DNA of 64,000 bases from Roseovarius sp. MMSF_3350 (GCF_030733425.1 NZ_JASHIZ010000007.1:62001-126000); one strand, 5' to 3'; counted from the first letter of the stretch, positions 1 through 9,375 are shown. A program made the numbers and translations. The notes: a model not told the origin generated them from the sequence alone.

Positions 1-444
1 ACGCGGTTGACCAACATCACGCGCCACCTGGCGTCGCGTGACGTGGATGCCGCGCTGGCCGCGGCCGGCGCCGAGGCGCAGGACTGGGAAGGCGGCACGC
101 GGATCGCGGCCTGCCTGCACGCGTTCAACCGCGACTGGTCGCGGCGGGTGACGGGGCAGGGCGCTGTCGTCCTGCTGATCACCGACGGGCTGGACCGCGA
201 CGACAGCCATGACCTGGGCCGCGAGATGCAGCGGCTGCACCTGTCGTCGCGGCGCCTCATTTGGCTGAACCCGCTGTTGCGCTGGGACGGGTTCGCGCCG
301 CGCGCCACCGGCATCCGGGCCATGCTGCCGCATGTGGACGCGTTTCGTGCCGGCCACTCCATCGCCACGCTGGAAGACCTCGCCGCCGCGATCAGCGCGC
401 CGCAGGACACCGGCGAAAAGGCGCGGCTGATGGAACTTCTCTGA
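1..444 (+). CDS. coxE: CoxE-like VWA-domain protein, C-terminal part
   Basis: The reading frame is open from the first base, so the gene starts outside the window; about 147 codons are visible. The opening TRLTNITRHL matches the FGTRLTxxTRxL stretch of CoxE proteins (VWA_CoxE family), followed by VVLLITDGLDRDD (metal-binding end of the VWA fold) and RLIWLNPLLRWDGF, also typical of CoxE. CoxE works with the MoxR-type ATPase CoxD in maturing the Mo/Cu site of carbon monoxide dehydrogenase-type enzymes. The CoxS/L/M enzyme genes and xdhC lie downstream, which supports the assignment. coxD is expected just upstream but cannot be seen. A TTG at 7 is not the true start. Confidence 0.85.
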   Translation, partial: TRLTNITRHLASRDVDAALAAAGAEAQDWEGGTRIAACLHAFNRDWSRRVTGQGAVVLLITDGLDRDDSHDLGREMQRLHLSSRRLIWLNPLLRWDGFAPRATGIRAMLPHVDAFRAGHSIATLEDLAAAISAPQDTGEKARLMELL

Positions 445-569
445 CCCGTTCGTACCGGCAAGGTTCCGCCGAAGCTCTTTGCCCCGGTGCGGAACACTCC
501 GCCGCGCCGGGCGTTAACACGTGACGCCGCGCGATTTCGCGGCAGACGTATTTAGGGAGAGAACCAGAC

Positions 570-2858
570 ATGCGCCGAACGACGTTGACATCCACGACGG
601 CCGCGATCGCTCTTGCGATCGGCCAGACCGCCCCGCTGCCGCTCGCGGCACAAACCGCCGTGGGCGACATGCCCACCTGTTCGGGCGAGTCCCAGTTGCC
701 CTGCGCTGTGCCGGGACTTGACGTGGTGGTCGAGAACGAGGTCGACCGCCAGACGCTCGCCATGTGCGGCCAGATCGAAACCAATGGCACGCAAGCCACT
801 GAGGAATGCAGCGAGGCGCAGGTCGCCGAGGTGGTGGCGGACCTGTCGCCCATCGGCGATGCATCCGGCGCGACCACGCAGGCGCAGGATGTGGCGGAAG
901 AGGCCAGCGACATGGCCGAAGGGACCATGCGCACCGCGCAGGCCGAAGTCGAGGAGGTCGAGCCCGAGGTAAATGCCGAAGCCGAAGCCCAGGCCGCCGC
1001 AGAGGCGGAAGCTGCCGAGCAACAGGCAGCCGAGGCCGAAGCCGAAGCGCAGGCCGCCGAACAGCAAGCGGCGGAAGCCGAAGCGCAAGCCGCGGCCGAA
1101 GCGGAAGCCCAGGCTGAACAGCAGGCCGCTGAAGAGCAGGCGGCTCAGGCAGAAGCGGAGGCAGCGGAAGCCGAGGCCGAAGCGGCCGAGCAAGAGGCGG
1201 CTGAGGCCGAAGCGCAGGCTGCGGACGAGCAAGCCGCGGAAGCCGAAGTGCAGTCTGACGAAAGCGAGGCTGGCGGGCAGGAGCAGCAGGAAGCCGAGGC
1301 TTCTGCAGAAGCCGAAGCTGAAGCCGAAACCGATGCGACCGCGTCAGATACCGCCGATCAGGAGGTTGACGAACTGGAGCAGGCGCTGGAAGCCGAGCAA
1401 TCCGAAGCCGAGGCGACGACGGAGGCCGAAGCCGAAGCAGAGACGCAGGATGCGCCCGCTGAGGATACGGCCGAAACCGACACACCCGCCGATACGGCCG
1501 ACAGCGAGACCGACGAACTGCAACAGGCGCTAGAGGCCGAACAGGCCGAAACCGAAGCCGAAGCCGAGAGCACGGCAAACTTCGGGCAGAGCGACCAGTC
1601 GACGGGCGCCGAGGCCGAAGCCGAAAGCACGGCGAACTTCGGGCAAAACGGCGAGGCGACTGACGTCGAGGCCGAGGAGCAGACGGAGACAACTGCCGAT
1701 CTGCCGGAGCCCCAGATCGACGAAGACCCCGAAGCGCAGGCCCAGGCCCAGGCCGAAGCCGCCGCGCAGGTCGAGGAGCAGGCTGCCGCGGCCGCTGCCG
1801 CCAACGAAGACGCCGAAGCGGTCAGCAGCGAAGAGGTCACCCTGACCGAAGAGAACACGCGCTCGTCCGACGAGGAGTTCGAAACCGAGGTCGGCGGCAA
1901 CGCACAGACCGAGGCCAATACAGAGACGGCCCCGGCCGCGGGTACGCCGCGTACCAGCGACGACCGCGACGAGAACCTGCGCGACATCCTGACCGCCGCC
2001 GCTGCGATCGGGCTTGGTGCCTATGCCATCGGTCAGGTGACCGATGATGGCGGCACGGTCGTGGCGAACACCGGCGACCGCGTCGTGGTCGAGAACAACG
2101 GGCGGTACCGGATCATCAAGGACGACGACGCCCTGCTGCGCCGTCCCGGAAGCGACGTGCGGGTTCAGACCTTCGAGGACGGCTCGACCCGCAGCACGGT
2201 CACCGCAGAGGACGGCACCCAGACCGTGACTGTGCGCGCCGCCGACGGCCGTGTGCTGCGCCGGACGCAGATCTATCCCAACGGGGACCAGGTGGTGCTG
2301 TTCGACGACACGCGCCAGGTCGAGGCCGTGAACGTGCAGCAATTGCGCGACACCCGGGCGCAGGAATACGAGTATGCCAACGCGTCGGAAGACGAGTTGC
2401 GTACCGCCATCCTTGCCACGCGGAACGCGCCTGACACCCGCCGCTACTCGCTGAACCAGGTTCGGTTCGTGGACGCGGTGCGCCACCAGGTGCCTGTGAT
2501 CGCGCTGGACACGGTGAACTTCGAGACCGGCAGCGCGGTGATCCGCCCGGAAGAGGCCAGGGATCTTTCGGTTCTGGGCAATGCCATGCGGGACGCGATT
2601 GCCGAAGATCCGCGGCAGGTGTTCCTGATCGAAGGTCATACCGATACGGTCGGCCCGGCCAGCATGAACCTTGCCCTGTCCGACCGCCGTGCGGAGTCGG
2701 TGGCGCTGGCGCTGACCGAGTATTTCGACGTGCCCCCGGCGAACATGATCGTGCAGGGCTACGGCGAATCCGACCTCAAGGTCCGCGAGGCCGGTGACAT
2801 CCGGGCGAACCGCCGCGCGGCGGTTCGCAACATCACCAGCCTGCTGAACGAAAGCTGA
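570..2858 (+). CDS. OmpA-family outer membrane protein with long Ala/Glu-rich region
   Basis: A 762-residue protein with a good SD (AGGGAGA) before ATG. Parts in order: a signal peptide (about residues 1-28, ending PLAAQ); a short region with four Cys; a roughly 350-residue low-complexity segment (about 105-460) dominated by Ala and Glu with AEAE, AEAQAA and two AESTANFGQ copies, acidic and probably extended or coiled; a hydrophobic stretch near 472-490; a beta-rich region; and a C-terminal OmpA domain (about 640-760) with LIEGHTDTVG and a downstream LSDRRAESV motif that binds peptidoglycan. It probably ties the outer membrane to the wall across the periplasm. It lies between coxE and xdhC without an obvious link to them. 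A strong terminator follows. The family is certain; the specific role is not known. Confidence 0.9.
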   Translation: MRRTTLTSTTAAIALAIGQTAPLPLAAQTAVGDMPTCSGESQLPCAVPGLDVVVENEVDRQTLAMCGQIETNGTQATEECSEAQVAEVVADLSPIGDASGATTQAQDVAEEASDMAEGTMRTAQAEVEEVEPEVNAEAEAQAAAEAEAAEQQAAEAEAEAQAAEQQAAEAEAQAAAEAEAQAEQQAAEEQAAQAEAEAAEAEAEAAEQEAAEAEAQAADEQAAEAEVQSDESEAGGQEQQEAEASAEAEAEAETDATASDTADQEVDELEQALEAEQSEAEATTEAEAEAETQDAPAEDTAETDTPADTADSETDELQQALEAEQAETEAEAESTANFGQSDQSTGAEAEAESTANFGQNGEATDVEAEEQTETTADLPEPQIDEDPEAQAQAQAEAAAQVEEQAAAAAAANEDAEAVSSEEVTLTEENTRSSDEEFETEVGGNAQTEANTETAPAAGTPRTSDDRDENLRDILTAAAAIGLGAYAIGQVTDDGGTVVANTGDRVVVENNGRYRIIKDDDALLRRPGSDVRVQTFEDGSTRSTVTAEDGTQTVTVRAADGRVLRRTQIYPNGDQVVLFDDTRQVEAVNVQQLRDTRAQEYEYANASEDELRTAILATRNAPDTRRYSLNQVRFVDAVRHQVPVIALDTVNFETGSAVIRPEEARDLSVLGNAMRDAIAEDPRQVFLIEGHTDTVGPASMNLALSDRRAESVALALTEYFDVPPANMIVQGYGESDLKVREAGDIRANRRAAVRNITSLLNES

Positions 2859-2882
2859 GCGCGTCCCCGGGGGACCGACAGG

Positions 2883-2916
2883 GCCGCCCTCCGCATATCG
2901 CGGGGGGCGGCTTTTC
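2883..2916 (+). terminator. Rho-independent terminator after the OmpA gene
   Basis: A 12-bp perfect stem (GCCGCCCTCCGC with GCGGGGGGCGGC), a short loop and TTTT begin 24 bases after the OmpA stop codon. Confidence 0.85.
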
Positions 2917-2927
2917 CATGTGCGATG

Positions 2928-2957
2928 CCCAAGATTCTTCGTACGAAGAATCTTGGG
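2928..2957. repeat. Perfect 30-bp palindrome
   Basis: CCCAAGATTCTTCGT is followed directly by its exact reverse complement, with no spacer. It sits between the OmpA terminator and the xdhC start. Its design (AT-rich arms around a self-complementary GT|AC core) is like the palindromes at 10226-10296 and 51093-51163. Confidence 0.9.
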
Positions 2958-3014
2958 TTGGCCCGGGCCTAAATTGCGTTTGTGAAAGCGGTGGGACGGG
3001 CCCATATTGGCGCC

Positions 3015-3983
3015 ATGACGGACCGTTTCGACACCATCCCCGAAACCGCACTCGCCTGGTTCGAGGCCGGCAAGGGCGCTGCGCTGGCCACTGTGGTCGA
3101 GACGTGGGGCAGTGCCCCCCGGCGCGTGGGCAGCCAACTGGCCATTTCCGGTGAGGGCGAGATCGAAGGCTCGGTCTCGGGCGGCTGCGTCGAAGGCGCG
3201 GTGGTGGCCGAGGCGTTGGACGCCATCGAGGGCGGCAAGCCGGTGATGCTGGAATACGGCGTCAGCGACGGAGACGCCTTTGCCGTGGGGCTGGCTTGTG
3301 GCGGCACGATCCGGATCCTGGTGGAGCCGGTAGGTTCGGTGATGCCGGTCGATATCCTGAAAGACCTTGTGCTGGCGCGCGAGGCGCGGGTGCCTGTGGC
3401 GTATATCACCGGCATGAAAGCCGAGCGCAGGCTGGAGCGCGAGGGTCATGCCGAGCGGTTCCGAGCTGATCGCTCGGGGTTCGAGGAAGACGGCACGACC
3501 TTTGTCGCGATCCATAACCCGCCCTTGCGGATGATCATCGTCGGCGCCGTGCATATCGCCCAGGCGCTGGTGCCGATGGCGCGGGTGGCTGGGTACGACC
3601 CGCTGCTGATCGATCCGCGCGAAAGCTTTGGCAGCGAGGCGCGGTTTCCGGGCGAAGTGATCCTGCACGATTGGCCCGACGAGGCGGTTGCAGCCTACGG
3701 GCTGGACAGCCGCACGGCCTTGGTACTGCTGACCCATGACCCCAAGCTGGACGATCCGGCGCTGGAGGCGGCGCTGAACTCGGATGTCTTCTATATCGGT
3801 GCGCTGGGCTCGACCCGGACCCACGCGAGCCGCGTGGCCCGGCTGGAGGAGAAAGGGTTCGGCGCCGATCAGATTGCACGCATTCATGGCCCGGTGGGGC
3901 TGAATATCGGCGCGGCGGGGCCGTCCGAGATCGCCGTGGCGATCCTGGCGGAAGTGACGCACGTGCTCAGGAAAGGCGGATGA
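3015..3983 (+). CDS. xdhC: XdhC/CoxI-family protein
   Basis: A 322-residue XdhC/CoxI family protein. Members bind molybdenum cofactor, promote its sulfuration and insert it into xanthine dehydrogenase or CO-dehydrogenase-type enzymes. The N-terminal XdhC_CoxI domain shows VETWGSAPRRVGSQ (29-41), SVSGGCVEG (53-61) and GLACGGTIRILVE (92-104). The C-terminal Rossmann part shows IIVGAVHIAQAL (174-185), YIGALGSTRTH (260-270) and HGPVGLNIGAAGPSEIA (291-307). ATG 3015 was chosen because homology begins there; an in-frame GTG at 2982 would add 11 unlike residues. The next gene overlaps by 4 bp, so the two are probably translated together and serve the cox enzyme nearby. Confidence 0.92.
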   Translation: MTDRFDTIPETALAWFEAGKGAALATVVETWGSAPRRVGSQLAISGEGEIEGSVSGGCVEGAVVAEALDAIEGGKPVMLEYGVSDGDAFAVGLACGGTIRILVEPVGSVMPVDILKDLVLAREARVPVAYITGMKAERRLEREGHAERFRADRSGFEEDGTTFVAIHNPPLRMIIVGAVHIAQALVPMARVAGYDPLLIDPRESFGSEARFPGEVILHDWPDEAVAAYGLDSRTALVLLTHDPKLDDPALEAALNSDVFYIGALGSTRTHASRVARLEEKGFGADQIARIHGPVGLNIGAAGPSEIAVAILAEVTHVLRKGG

Positions 3984-4975
3984 GGTTCGGGCCGGTCGCG
4001 CTGGCGGAGGCGGAGGGCGCGATCCTGGCGCATAGTGAGCACCTGCCGGACGGTCGGCTGCGCAAGGGGCAGGTTCTGGCCGAGGCGGATATCGCGCGGC
4101 TGCGTGCGGCGGGGTTTGCCGAGGTCGTCGTCGCCATGCTGGAACCGGAGGACCTGCACGAGGATGCCGCCGCCGCGCGGCTGGCCGAGGCGGTGCTGGA
4201 CGGGGCCGCGGGCCTGTCGCTGAGCCGTGCGTTCACGGGGCGGGTCAACCTTGTGGCGGAGGCGCCCGGCGTGGTGGCGGTGGACGCGAGCAAGGTCGCG
4301 GCGGCCAATATGCTGGACCCGATGATTACGCTCGCCACAGTCGCGCCGTGGTTCCAGACGCATCCCGGCGGCATGGTGGCGACGGTCAAGATCATCTCTT
4401 ACGGGGTGGCGGCAGAGGCGCTGGACCGCGCGGCGGAGGCGGCGCGGGGCGCGATCCGGCTGCACCGGCCGTGCTATGCCACCGCGAGCCTGATCGTCAG
4501 CGACACGGCGGACGGGCCGGGCCTGCGCGGGGTCGAGGCGATCCGCACGCGGCTGGCGGGCCTGGGGATGCGGCTGCGCCAGACGCTGAGTTGCCCGCAC
4601 GAGACGCCCGCGCTGGCCGAGGCGATCTCGGCGGCGACCGGAGAGGTGGTTCTGATCCTGACCGGATCGGCCACGTCGGACCTGCGCGACACCGGCCCCG
4701 AGGCCCTGCGGCGGGCCGGCGGGCGGGTCGAGCGGTTCGGGGTGCCGGTCGATCCCGGCAACCTGCTGTTCCTGGGGCGGCTTGGAGAGCGCCCGGTGAT
4801 CGGCCTGCCCAACAGCGCGCGTTCGCCGGTTCTGCACGGGGCGGACTGGGTGCTGGCGCGGGTGGCCTGCGGGGTGCCTATCGGCGCGGCAGACTTTGCG
4901 GCGATGGGCGTGGGCGGCCTGCTGAAGGAGATCCCCACGCGCCCGCAGCCGCGACAGCGCAAACAGGCCGGTTAG
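3980..4975 (+). CDS. Molybdopterin-binding (MoeA/MoaB-fold) protein
   Basis: A 331-residue protein whose C-terminal half has a MoCF-type molybdopterin-binding fold: VVLILTGSATSDLRDTG (about 216-232) corresponds to the TGG-type substrate loop of MoaB/MoeA, and RPVIGLPNSARSPV follows. The N-terminal half resembles proteins found beside xdhC in Rhodobacteraceae, but I do not recognise a defined domain there. It overlaps xdhC (ATGA) and is read as a cofactor handling factor for the Mo hydroxylase cluster, acting in the cytoplasm. A nucleotidyltransferase (mocA-like) that often follows such genes is absent here. The general family is sure; the exact reaction is not. Confidence 0.8.
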   Translation: MRFGPVALAEAEGAILAHSEHLPDGRLRKGQVLAEADIARLRAAGFAEVVVAMLEPEDLHEDAAAARLAEAVLDGAAGLSLSRAFTGRVNLVAEAPGVVAVDASKVAAANMLDPMITLATVAPWFQTHPGGMVATVKIISYGVAAEALDRAAEAARGAIRLHRPCYATASLIVSDTADGPGLRGVEAIRTRLAGLGMRLRQTLSCPHETPALAEAISAATGEVVLILTGSATSDLRDTGPEALRRAGGRVERFGVPVDPGNLLFLGRLGERPVIGLPNSARSPVLHGADWVLARVACGVPIGAADFAAMGVGGLLKEIPTRPQPRQRKQAG

Positions 4976-5016
4976 TTGCGCCGGGCAGGGGGCAGGGGCC
5001 CGCCCGGCGTCTGGTT

Positions 5017-5448
5017 TCAGGCGTCCAGTTGCGACAGCTTTTCGAGGATGCCGGTCCAGCCCCAGCGATGGCCCTCGCGCTGATCCTCGCTGACGAAGCG
5101 GACCTGCGTGAGCTGCACGCGCGTGCCGCCGGAGCCGGGGGTGAAGGTGATCGTCACCTCGCTGTCGTCGCGTGAGGCATGACTTTCCCACGTAAAGACC
5201 AACCGGTTGGGCCGGTCGATAACCCTGTAGGTGCCGGTGTGGGGCAGGTCCTTGTCGCCGTTGCGCATGATGATCTCGAACCGTCCGCCCTCGACCGCGT
5301 CCGAGGACGCGCCGGGCACGATGGTTTCGCCGGGGCAGATGAAGCGTTTCATGGTGTCGGGGTCGAGCCAGGCGTCGAACAGGCGCTCGGGCGTGGCGTC
5401 GATCACGCGTTCGACGGTGAGCGTGAGGTCTTTTTCGGTGGCAGTCAT
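5017..5448 (-). CDS. SRPBCC / AHSA1-domain protein
   Basis: A 143-residue START-like (Aha1 C-terminal-like) protein: RVIDATPERLFDAWLDPDTM near the N terminus, then VEGGRFEIIMRNGD, LVFTWES and VTITFTPG, ending with WTGILEKLSQL. These small hydrophobic-cavity proteins are commonly encoded with an ArsR regulator; the ligand is unknown. The start at 5448 overlaps the stop of the ArsR gene by 4 bp (ATGA), so the two form a translationally coupled pair. A longer open frame to 5580 runs through the regulator and is not used. Confidence 0.88.
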   Translation of the reverse strand: MTATEKDLTLTVERVIDATPERLFDAWLDPDTMKRFICPGETIVPGASSDAVEGGRFEIIMRNGDKDLPHTGTYRVIDRPNRLVFTWESHASRDDSEVTITFTPGSGGTRVQLTQVRFVSEDQREGHRWGWTGILEKLSQLDA

Positions 5449-5786
5449 GGGTCGGTCTCCTGTGTGAGCAGATGGTCGAGCGCCTCCAGCCGGAGGGCCC
5501 AGATCGAACGCAAGTCGCGGAACCAGCGGTCGACATGGGCCAGTTCCTCGACCTGCAGTTCGATCAGGTGCTCGCGCCATTCGGTGCGGCGCGTGACCAG
5601 CCCCGCGCCTTCGAGCACCTTGATGTGCTTGGACACGGAATTGAGGCTCATGTCGAAATGCGCGGCGATGTCGGTCACCCGGAGCGGGCCATGCTGCGCC
5701 AGGAGCGTCAGGATGGACCGGCGGGTGGGATCGCCTGCGGCCTTGAAAATATCGGTCAGTCGGTGCTGTGATTCTTGTTCAACCAT
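5445..5786 (-). CDS. ArsR-family transcriptional regulator
   Basis: A 113-residue winged-helix repressor: IFKAAGDPTRRSILTLLAQ (13-31), then a helix-turn-helix around 37-62 (VTDIAAHFDMSLNSVSKHIK). It lacks the ELCVC metal site, so it belongs to the non-metal subgroup paired with SRPBCC proteins. MVEQ at 5786 is preferred to an ATG at 5816 because the family starts close to this helix. It is first in a two-gene operon and probably represses itself; an imperfect dyad lies 31-46 bases upstream of the start. Confidence 0.9.
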   Translation of the reverse strand: MVEQESQHRLTDIFKAAGDPTRRSILTLLAQHGPLRVTDIAAHFDMSLNSVSKHIKVLEGAGLVTRRTEWREHLIELQVEELAHVDRWFRDLRSIWALRLEALDHLLTQETDP

Positions 5787-5816
5787 AAGGGTGAATAACA
5801 CGGCGCCGGCAGTCAA

Positions 5817-5832
5817 TCAACCAATTAGGTGA
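5817..5832. promoter_or_regulatory. Possible ArsR operator
   Basis: The 16-bp imperfect dyad TCAACCAATTAGGTGA (12 of 16 positions symmetrical) lies just upstream of the arsR-type gene. Such regulators normally bind a dyad over their own promoter. No homologous sites were compared, so this is a suggestion only. Confidence 0.3.
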
Positions 5833-6011
5833 ATGATGGGGCGCGTCTGCGGCGGGCCGGGTCGATCCGCGAGCGCGGGAACCGCGCGCCGGCAGGACGC
5901 GCGCAAGTACGACGAAGGCAGGGGGGCGGCGCGACAGAAAGTGCCTTCTCAAGTGTGGGGCGGCGTGTTTAACTCCGGGCAGCCAATTAGAAAAGCCAAT
6001 GGGAGGAGCCG

Positions 6012-6497
6012 ATGGCACAGGTCAAGATGACCGTGAACGGCAAGCCTGCGTCCGGCGAGGTGGAAGGACGCACGCTACTTGTCGATTTTATCCGTGATAC
6101 GCTGGGCCTGACCGGCACGCATGTGGGCTGTGACACCAGCCAGTGCGGCGCCTGCGTGGTGCATGTGGATGGCAAGGCGGTGAAGGCCTGCTCGATGTTC
6201 GCGGCCGAGGCCGAGGGCACGGAGGTGACCACGATCGAGGGAATGGCCGCGGAGGACGGCACCATGACGCCGGTCCAGCAGGCGTTCCAGGAGTTCCACG
6301 GGCTGCAATGCGGGTTCTGCACGCCGGGCATGGTGATGTCGGCGGAGGCCCTTCTGAAGGACAACCCGAACCCGACCGAGGCGGAGGTGCGCGAGTACCT
6401 GAAGGGCAATATCTGCCGCTGCACCGGGTATCACAACATCGTCAAGGCGATCCTGGCGGCGTCGGGACAGGATGTCAGCAAAATCGCGGCGGAGTAG
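6012..6497 (+). CDS. coxS: CO dehydrogenase-type small subunit, [2Fe-2S] protein
   Basis: A 161-residue iron-sulfur subunit of the xanthine oxidase superfamily; it passes electrons from the molybdenum site (CoxL) to FAD (CoxM). The N-terminal plant-ferredoxin domain has Cys40, 45, 48 and 60 (CDTSQCGAC...C), and the C-terminal helical domain has Cys100, 103, 135 and 137 (CGFC, CRC), giving two clusters. The SD GGGAGGAG sits just before ATG. Length is normal for CoxS. coxL and coxM follow, with one glyoxalase-fold gene inserted after coxS. Confidence 0.95.
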   Translation: MAQVKMTVNGKPASGEVEGRTLLVDFIRDTLGLTGTHVGCDTSQCGACVVHVDGKAVKACSMFAAEAEGTEVTTIEGMAAEDGTMTPVQQAFQEFHGLQCGFCTPGMVMSAEALLKDNPNPTEAEVREYLKGNICRCTGYHNIVKAILAASGQDVSKIAAE

Positions 6498-6503
6498 GCG
6501 CGG

Positions 6504-6953
6504 ATGCTGACCAGCCCGCCCAAGCTGCGCACATGCCTTTGGTTTCACGACCTCGCCAGGGAGGCGGCGGAGGTCTACGTGACCCTGTTGCCCGACAGCC
6601 GGATCGACGAGGTCAGCGAGGTCGACGGGGGCGTCGTGGTGGTGGAACTGACACTGGGACACGTGCCGTATCAGTTCTTGCAGGCGGGACCGCATTTCAC
6701 CCTGACGCCCGCGGCGTCGATCAGTGTTCTGACCGAGGATCAGGCGGAGACCGACCGCCTTTGGCACAAGCTGAGCGACGGGGGCGAGGAAGGGATGTGC
6801 GGCTGGCTGACGGACCGGTTCGGCGTCAGCTGGCAGATCGTGCCGCGCCGGTTGCTGGAGTTGCAGGGCGGCCCCGGTGCCGAGGCGGTGCGGGCGGCCA
6901 TGTTCAAGATGAAGAAGATCGAGATTGCGGCCCTGGAAGAGGCCGCGGCCTAA
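6504..6953 (+). CDS. VOC-family (PhnB/3-dmu-9_3-mt type) protein
   Basis: A 149-residue protein of the vicinal oxygen chelate superfamily, PhnB-like branch: LRTCLWFHDLAREAAEVYVTLLPDSRI at the start, GPHFTLTPAASISVLTEDQ in the middle, and DRFGVSWQIVPRRLLEL before a helical tail. The branch includes proteins with no known enzyme activity, so no substrate can be given. It lies 6 bp after coxS and 47 bp before coxL on the same strand, so it is almost certainly co-transcribed with the enzyme genes. That position inside an S-L-M set is unusual. A weak SD precedes its ATG. Confidence 0.85.
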   Translation: MLTSPPKLRTCLWFHDLAREAAEVYVTLLPDSRIDEVSEVDGGVVVVELTLGHVPYQFLQAGPHFTLTPAASISVLTEDQAETDRLWHKLSDGGEEGMCGWLTDRFGVSWQIVPRRLLELQGGPGAEAVRAAMFKMKKIEIAALEEAAA

Positions 6954-7000
6954 ACAACAGGATCGGGCCAGTGCGCCCGCCAATATGGGAGGACTAACAC

Positions 7001-9364
7001 ATGCCCAAAGATGGTGGCATCGGCGCCAGTTCCAAGCGGCGCGAGGACGTACGGTTCCTGACGGGGGCCGGCAATTATACCGACGACATCAACCTGCGCG
7101 GACAGGCCTATGTGTATTTCCTGCGCTCGGACGTGGCACACGGCACGCTCAACAACGTGGACACCAGCGCCGCCGAGGGCATGCCCGGGGTACTCAAGGT
7201 TTTCACCGGCGCGGATTTCGCCGAGGTGGGGGGCATCCCCTGCGGCTGGCAGGTGACCGACCGGCACGGGCAGCCCATGCAGGAGCCGCCGCACCCGGTG
7301 CTGGCACAAGGCAAGGTGCGCCATGTGGGCGATCCTATCGCTGCCGTCGTGGCCGAAAGCCGCGAGCAGGCGCGGGACGCCGCCGAGGCGATCGAGGTGG
7401 ACATCAGCGATCTGCCCGCCGTGATGGACATGAAGGAGGCGCTGAAAGAGGGCGCCACCAAGGTCCATGACGACCTGACGAGCAACCTCTGCTACGACTG
7501 GGGGTTCGTCGAGGAAAACAAGGGTGCGGTGGACGAGGCGATCAAGAACGCCGCGCATGTCACCACGCTGGAGCTGGTGAACAACCGCCTGGTGCCCAAT
7601 GCGATGGAGCCGCGCGTGGCGGTGGGCGATTACAGCCGCGCGACCGATGACAGCACGCTTTACACCACATCGCAGAACCCGCACGTCATTCGCCTGTTGA
7701 TGGGTGCCTTCGTGCTGGGCATCCCAGAGCACAAGCTGCGGGTCGTGGCGCCCGATGTGGGCGGCGGTTTCGGATCGAAGATCTATCATTATGCCGAGGA
7801 AGCGTTCTGCACATTTGCCGCGAAAAAGCTGAACCGGCCGGTGAAGTGGACCTGCTCGCGCTCGGAGGCGTTCATCAGTGACGCCCATGGCCGGGACCAC
7901 GTGACCAAGATCGAACTGGCGCTGGATGCGGACAACAACTTTACCGCCGTCCGCACGGAAACTTATGCCAATATGGGGGCTTACCTGTCGACCTTCGCGC
8001 CGAGCATTCCCACGTGGCTGCACGGCACGCTGATGGCGGGCAATTACAAGACGCCCAATATCTATGTGAACGTGAAGGCGGTCTTTACCAACACCGTGCC
8101 GGTCGATGCCTATCGCGGGGCCGGGCGGCCGGAGGCGACGTACCAGTTGGAGCGCGTCATCGACAAGGCGGCGCGGGAATTGGGGGTGGACCCGATCGAG
8201 CTGCGGCGGCAGAACTTCATCACCGAGTTCCCCTATGCCACGCCGGTGGCGGTGGAATACGACACGGGCGATTACAACGCCACGATGGACAAGCTGCTGG
8301 AGATCATCGACAAGGACGGTTTCCAAAAGCGGCTGGAAGAGAGCAAGGCGAAGGGCAAGCTGCGCGGGCTTGGCATCAACTGCTATATCGAGGCTTGCGG
8401 CATCGCGCCGTCGAACCTAGTGGGTCAGTTGGGCGCGCGTGCCGGTTTGTATGAATCGGCCACCGTGCGAGTGAATGCCACCGGCGGGATCACCGTGATG
8501 ACCGGCAGCCACAGCCACGGACAGGGGCACGAGACCTCGTTTGCCCAGGTGGTGGCCGACATGATCGGGATCGACGAGAGCATGATCGAGATCGAGCATG
8601 GGGATACGGCCAATACGCCGATGGGCATGGGCACCTACGGGTCGCGCTCGATCGCCGTGGGCGGCAGTGCCATGGTCAAGGCGACGGAAAAGATCATCGC
8701 CAAGGCCCGCAAGATCGCGGCGCACCTGATGGAGGCCTCGGAGGCGGATATCGAGCTGAAGGATGGCCAGTTCACCGTCGCGGGCACCGACAAATCGGTG
8801 GCCTGGGGCGACGTGACGTTGGCGGCCTACGTGCCGCACAACTACCCGCTGGAGGAGATCGAGCCGGGGCTGGAGGAGACCGCGTTCTACGACCCGGCGA
8901 ACTTCACCTATCCCTCGGGCGCCTATGCCTGCGAGGTGGAGGTGGACCCCGAGACCGGCAAGGTCACCATCGAGCGCTTTGCCGCCGCCGACGATTTCGG
9001 CAATGTCATCAACCCGATGATCGTGTCGGGCCAGGTGCATGGCGGGCTGGCGCAGGGGATCGGGCAGGCGCTCTTGGAGCAGACATCCTACGATGCTGAC
9101 GGCCAGCTCCTGAGCGCGTCCTACATGGACTATGCCATGCCGCGCGCCGATGACGTGCCGTTCTACAATGTCGACCATTCGTGCCAGACGCCCTGCACGC
9201 ACAACCCGCTGGGGGTGAAGGGCTGTGGCGAGGCCGGGGCGATCGGCAGCCCGCCATCGGTGGTCAACGCCGTGGTGGATGCGCTACAACGCGCGGGTCA
9301 TGACGTGACGCATATCGACATGCCGCTGACGCCGTCGCGCGTCTGGGCCGCGATGCAAGGGTAA
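7001..9364 (+). CDS. coxL: Form II CO dehydrogenase-type large (molybdopterin) subunit
   Basis: A 787-residue catalytic subunit of a molybdenum hydroxylase, with a strong SD (GGAGGA). [10 protein letters not shown] (251-260) is a cofactor-binding loop and [11 protein letters not shown] near the C terminus carries the expected catalytic Glu. The active-site loop is AYRGAGR (370-376). Form I, true CO dehydrogenases have AYxCSFR with the Cu-binding Cys; AYxGAGR defines form II, whose physiological substrate is not settled. Length is normal. It forms an S-L-M complex with coxS and coxM and needs the CoxD/E and XdhC factors encoded upstream. Calling it a CO oxidiser would go beyond the sequence. 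Confidence 0.94.
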   Translation: MPKDGGIGASSKRREDVRFLTGAGNYTDDINLRGQAYVYFLRSDVAHGTLNNVDTSAAEGMPGVLKVFTGADFAEVGGIPCGWQVTDRHGQPMQEPPHPVLAQGKVRHVGDPIAAVVAESREQARDAAEAIEVDISDLPAVMDMKEALKEGATKVHDDLTSNLCYDWGFVEENKGAVDEAIKNAAHVTTLELVNNRLVPNAMEPRVAVGDYSRATDDSTLYTTSQNPHVIRLLMGAFVLGIPEHKLRVVAPDVGGGFGSKIYHYAEEAFCTFAAKKLNRPVKWTCSRSEAFISDAHGRDHVTKIELALDADNNFTAVRTETYANMGAYLSTFAPSIPTWLHGTLMAGNYKTPNIYVNVKAVFTNTVPVDAYRGAGRPEATYQLERVIDKAARELGVDPIELRRQNFITEFPYATPVAVEYDTGDYNATMDKLLEIIDKDGFQKRLEESKAKGKLRGLGINCYIEACGIAPSNLVGQLGARAGLYESATVRVNATGGITVMTGSHSHGQGHETSFAQVVADMIGIDESMIEIEHGDTANTPMGMGTYGSRSIAVGGSAMVKATEKIIAKARKIAAHLMEASEADIELKDGQFTVAGTDKSVAWGDVTLAAYVPHNYPLEEIEPGLEETAFYDPANFTYPSGAYACEVEVDPETGKVTIERFAAADDFGNVINPMIVSGQVHGGLAQGIGQALLEQTSYDADGQLLSASYMDYAMPRADDVPFYNVDHSCQTPCTHNPLGVKGCGEAGAIGSPPSVVNAVVDALQRAGHDVTHIDMPLTPSRVWAAMQG

Positions 9365-9375
9365 GGAGAGAGACA

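Noticed and set aside
514..1692. Long minus-strand frame rich in Arg/Pro/Leu opposite the OmpA gene
   Set aside because: It mirrors the Ala/Glu codon repeats; composition is that of an antisense shadow and it has no SD or domain.
1530..3962. An 810-codon minus-strand frame across ompA and xdhC
   Set aside because: It spans two confident genes and a terminator; His/Arg-rich composition is typical of antisense frames in high-GC DNA.
7001..9364. True (form I) CO dehydrogenase
   Set aside because: The active-site loop is AYRGAGR, not AYxCSFR; the Cu-binding Cys is missing.
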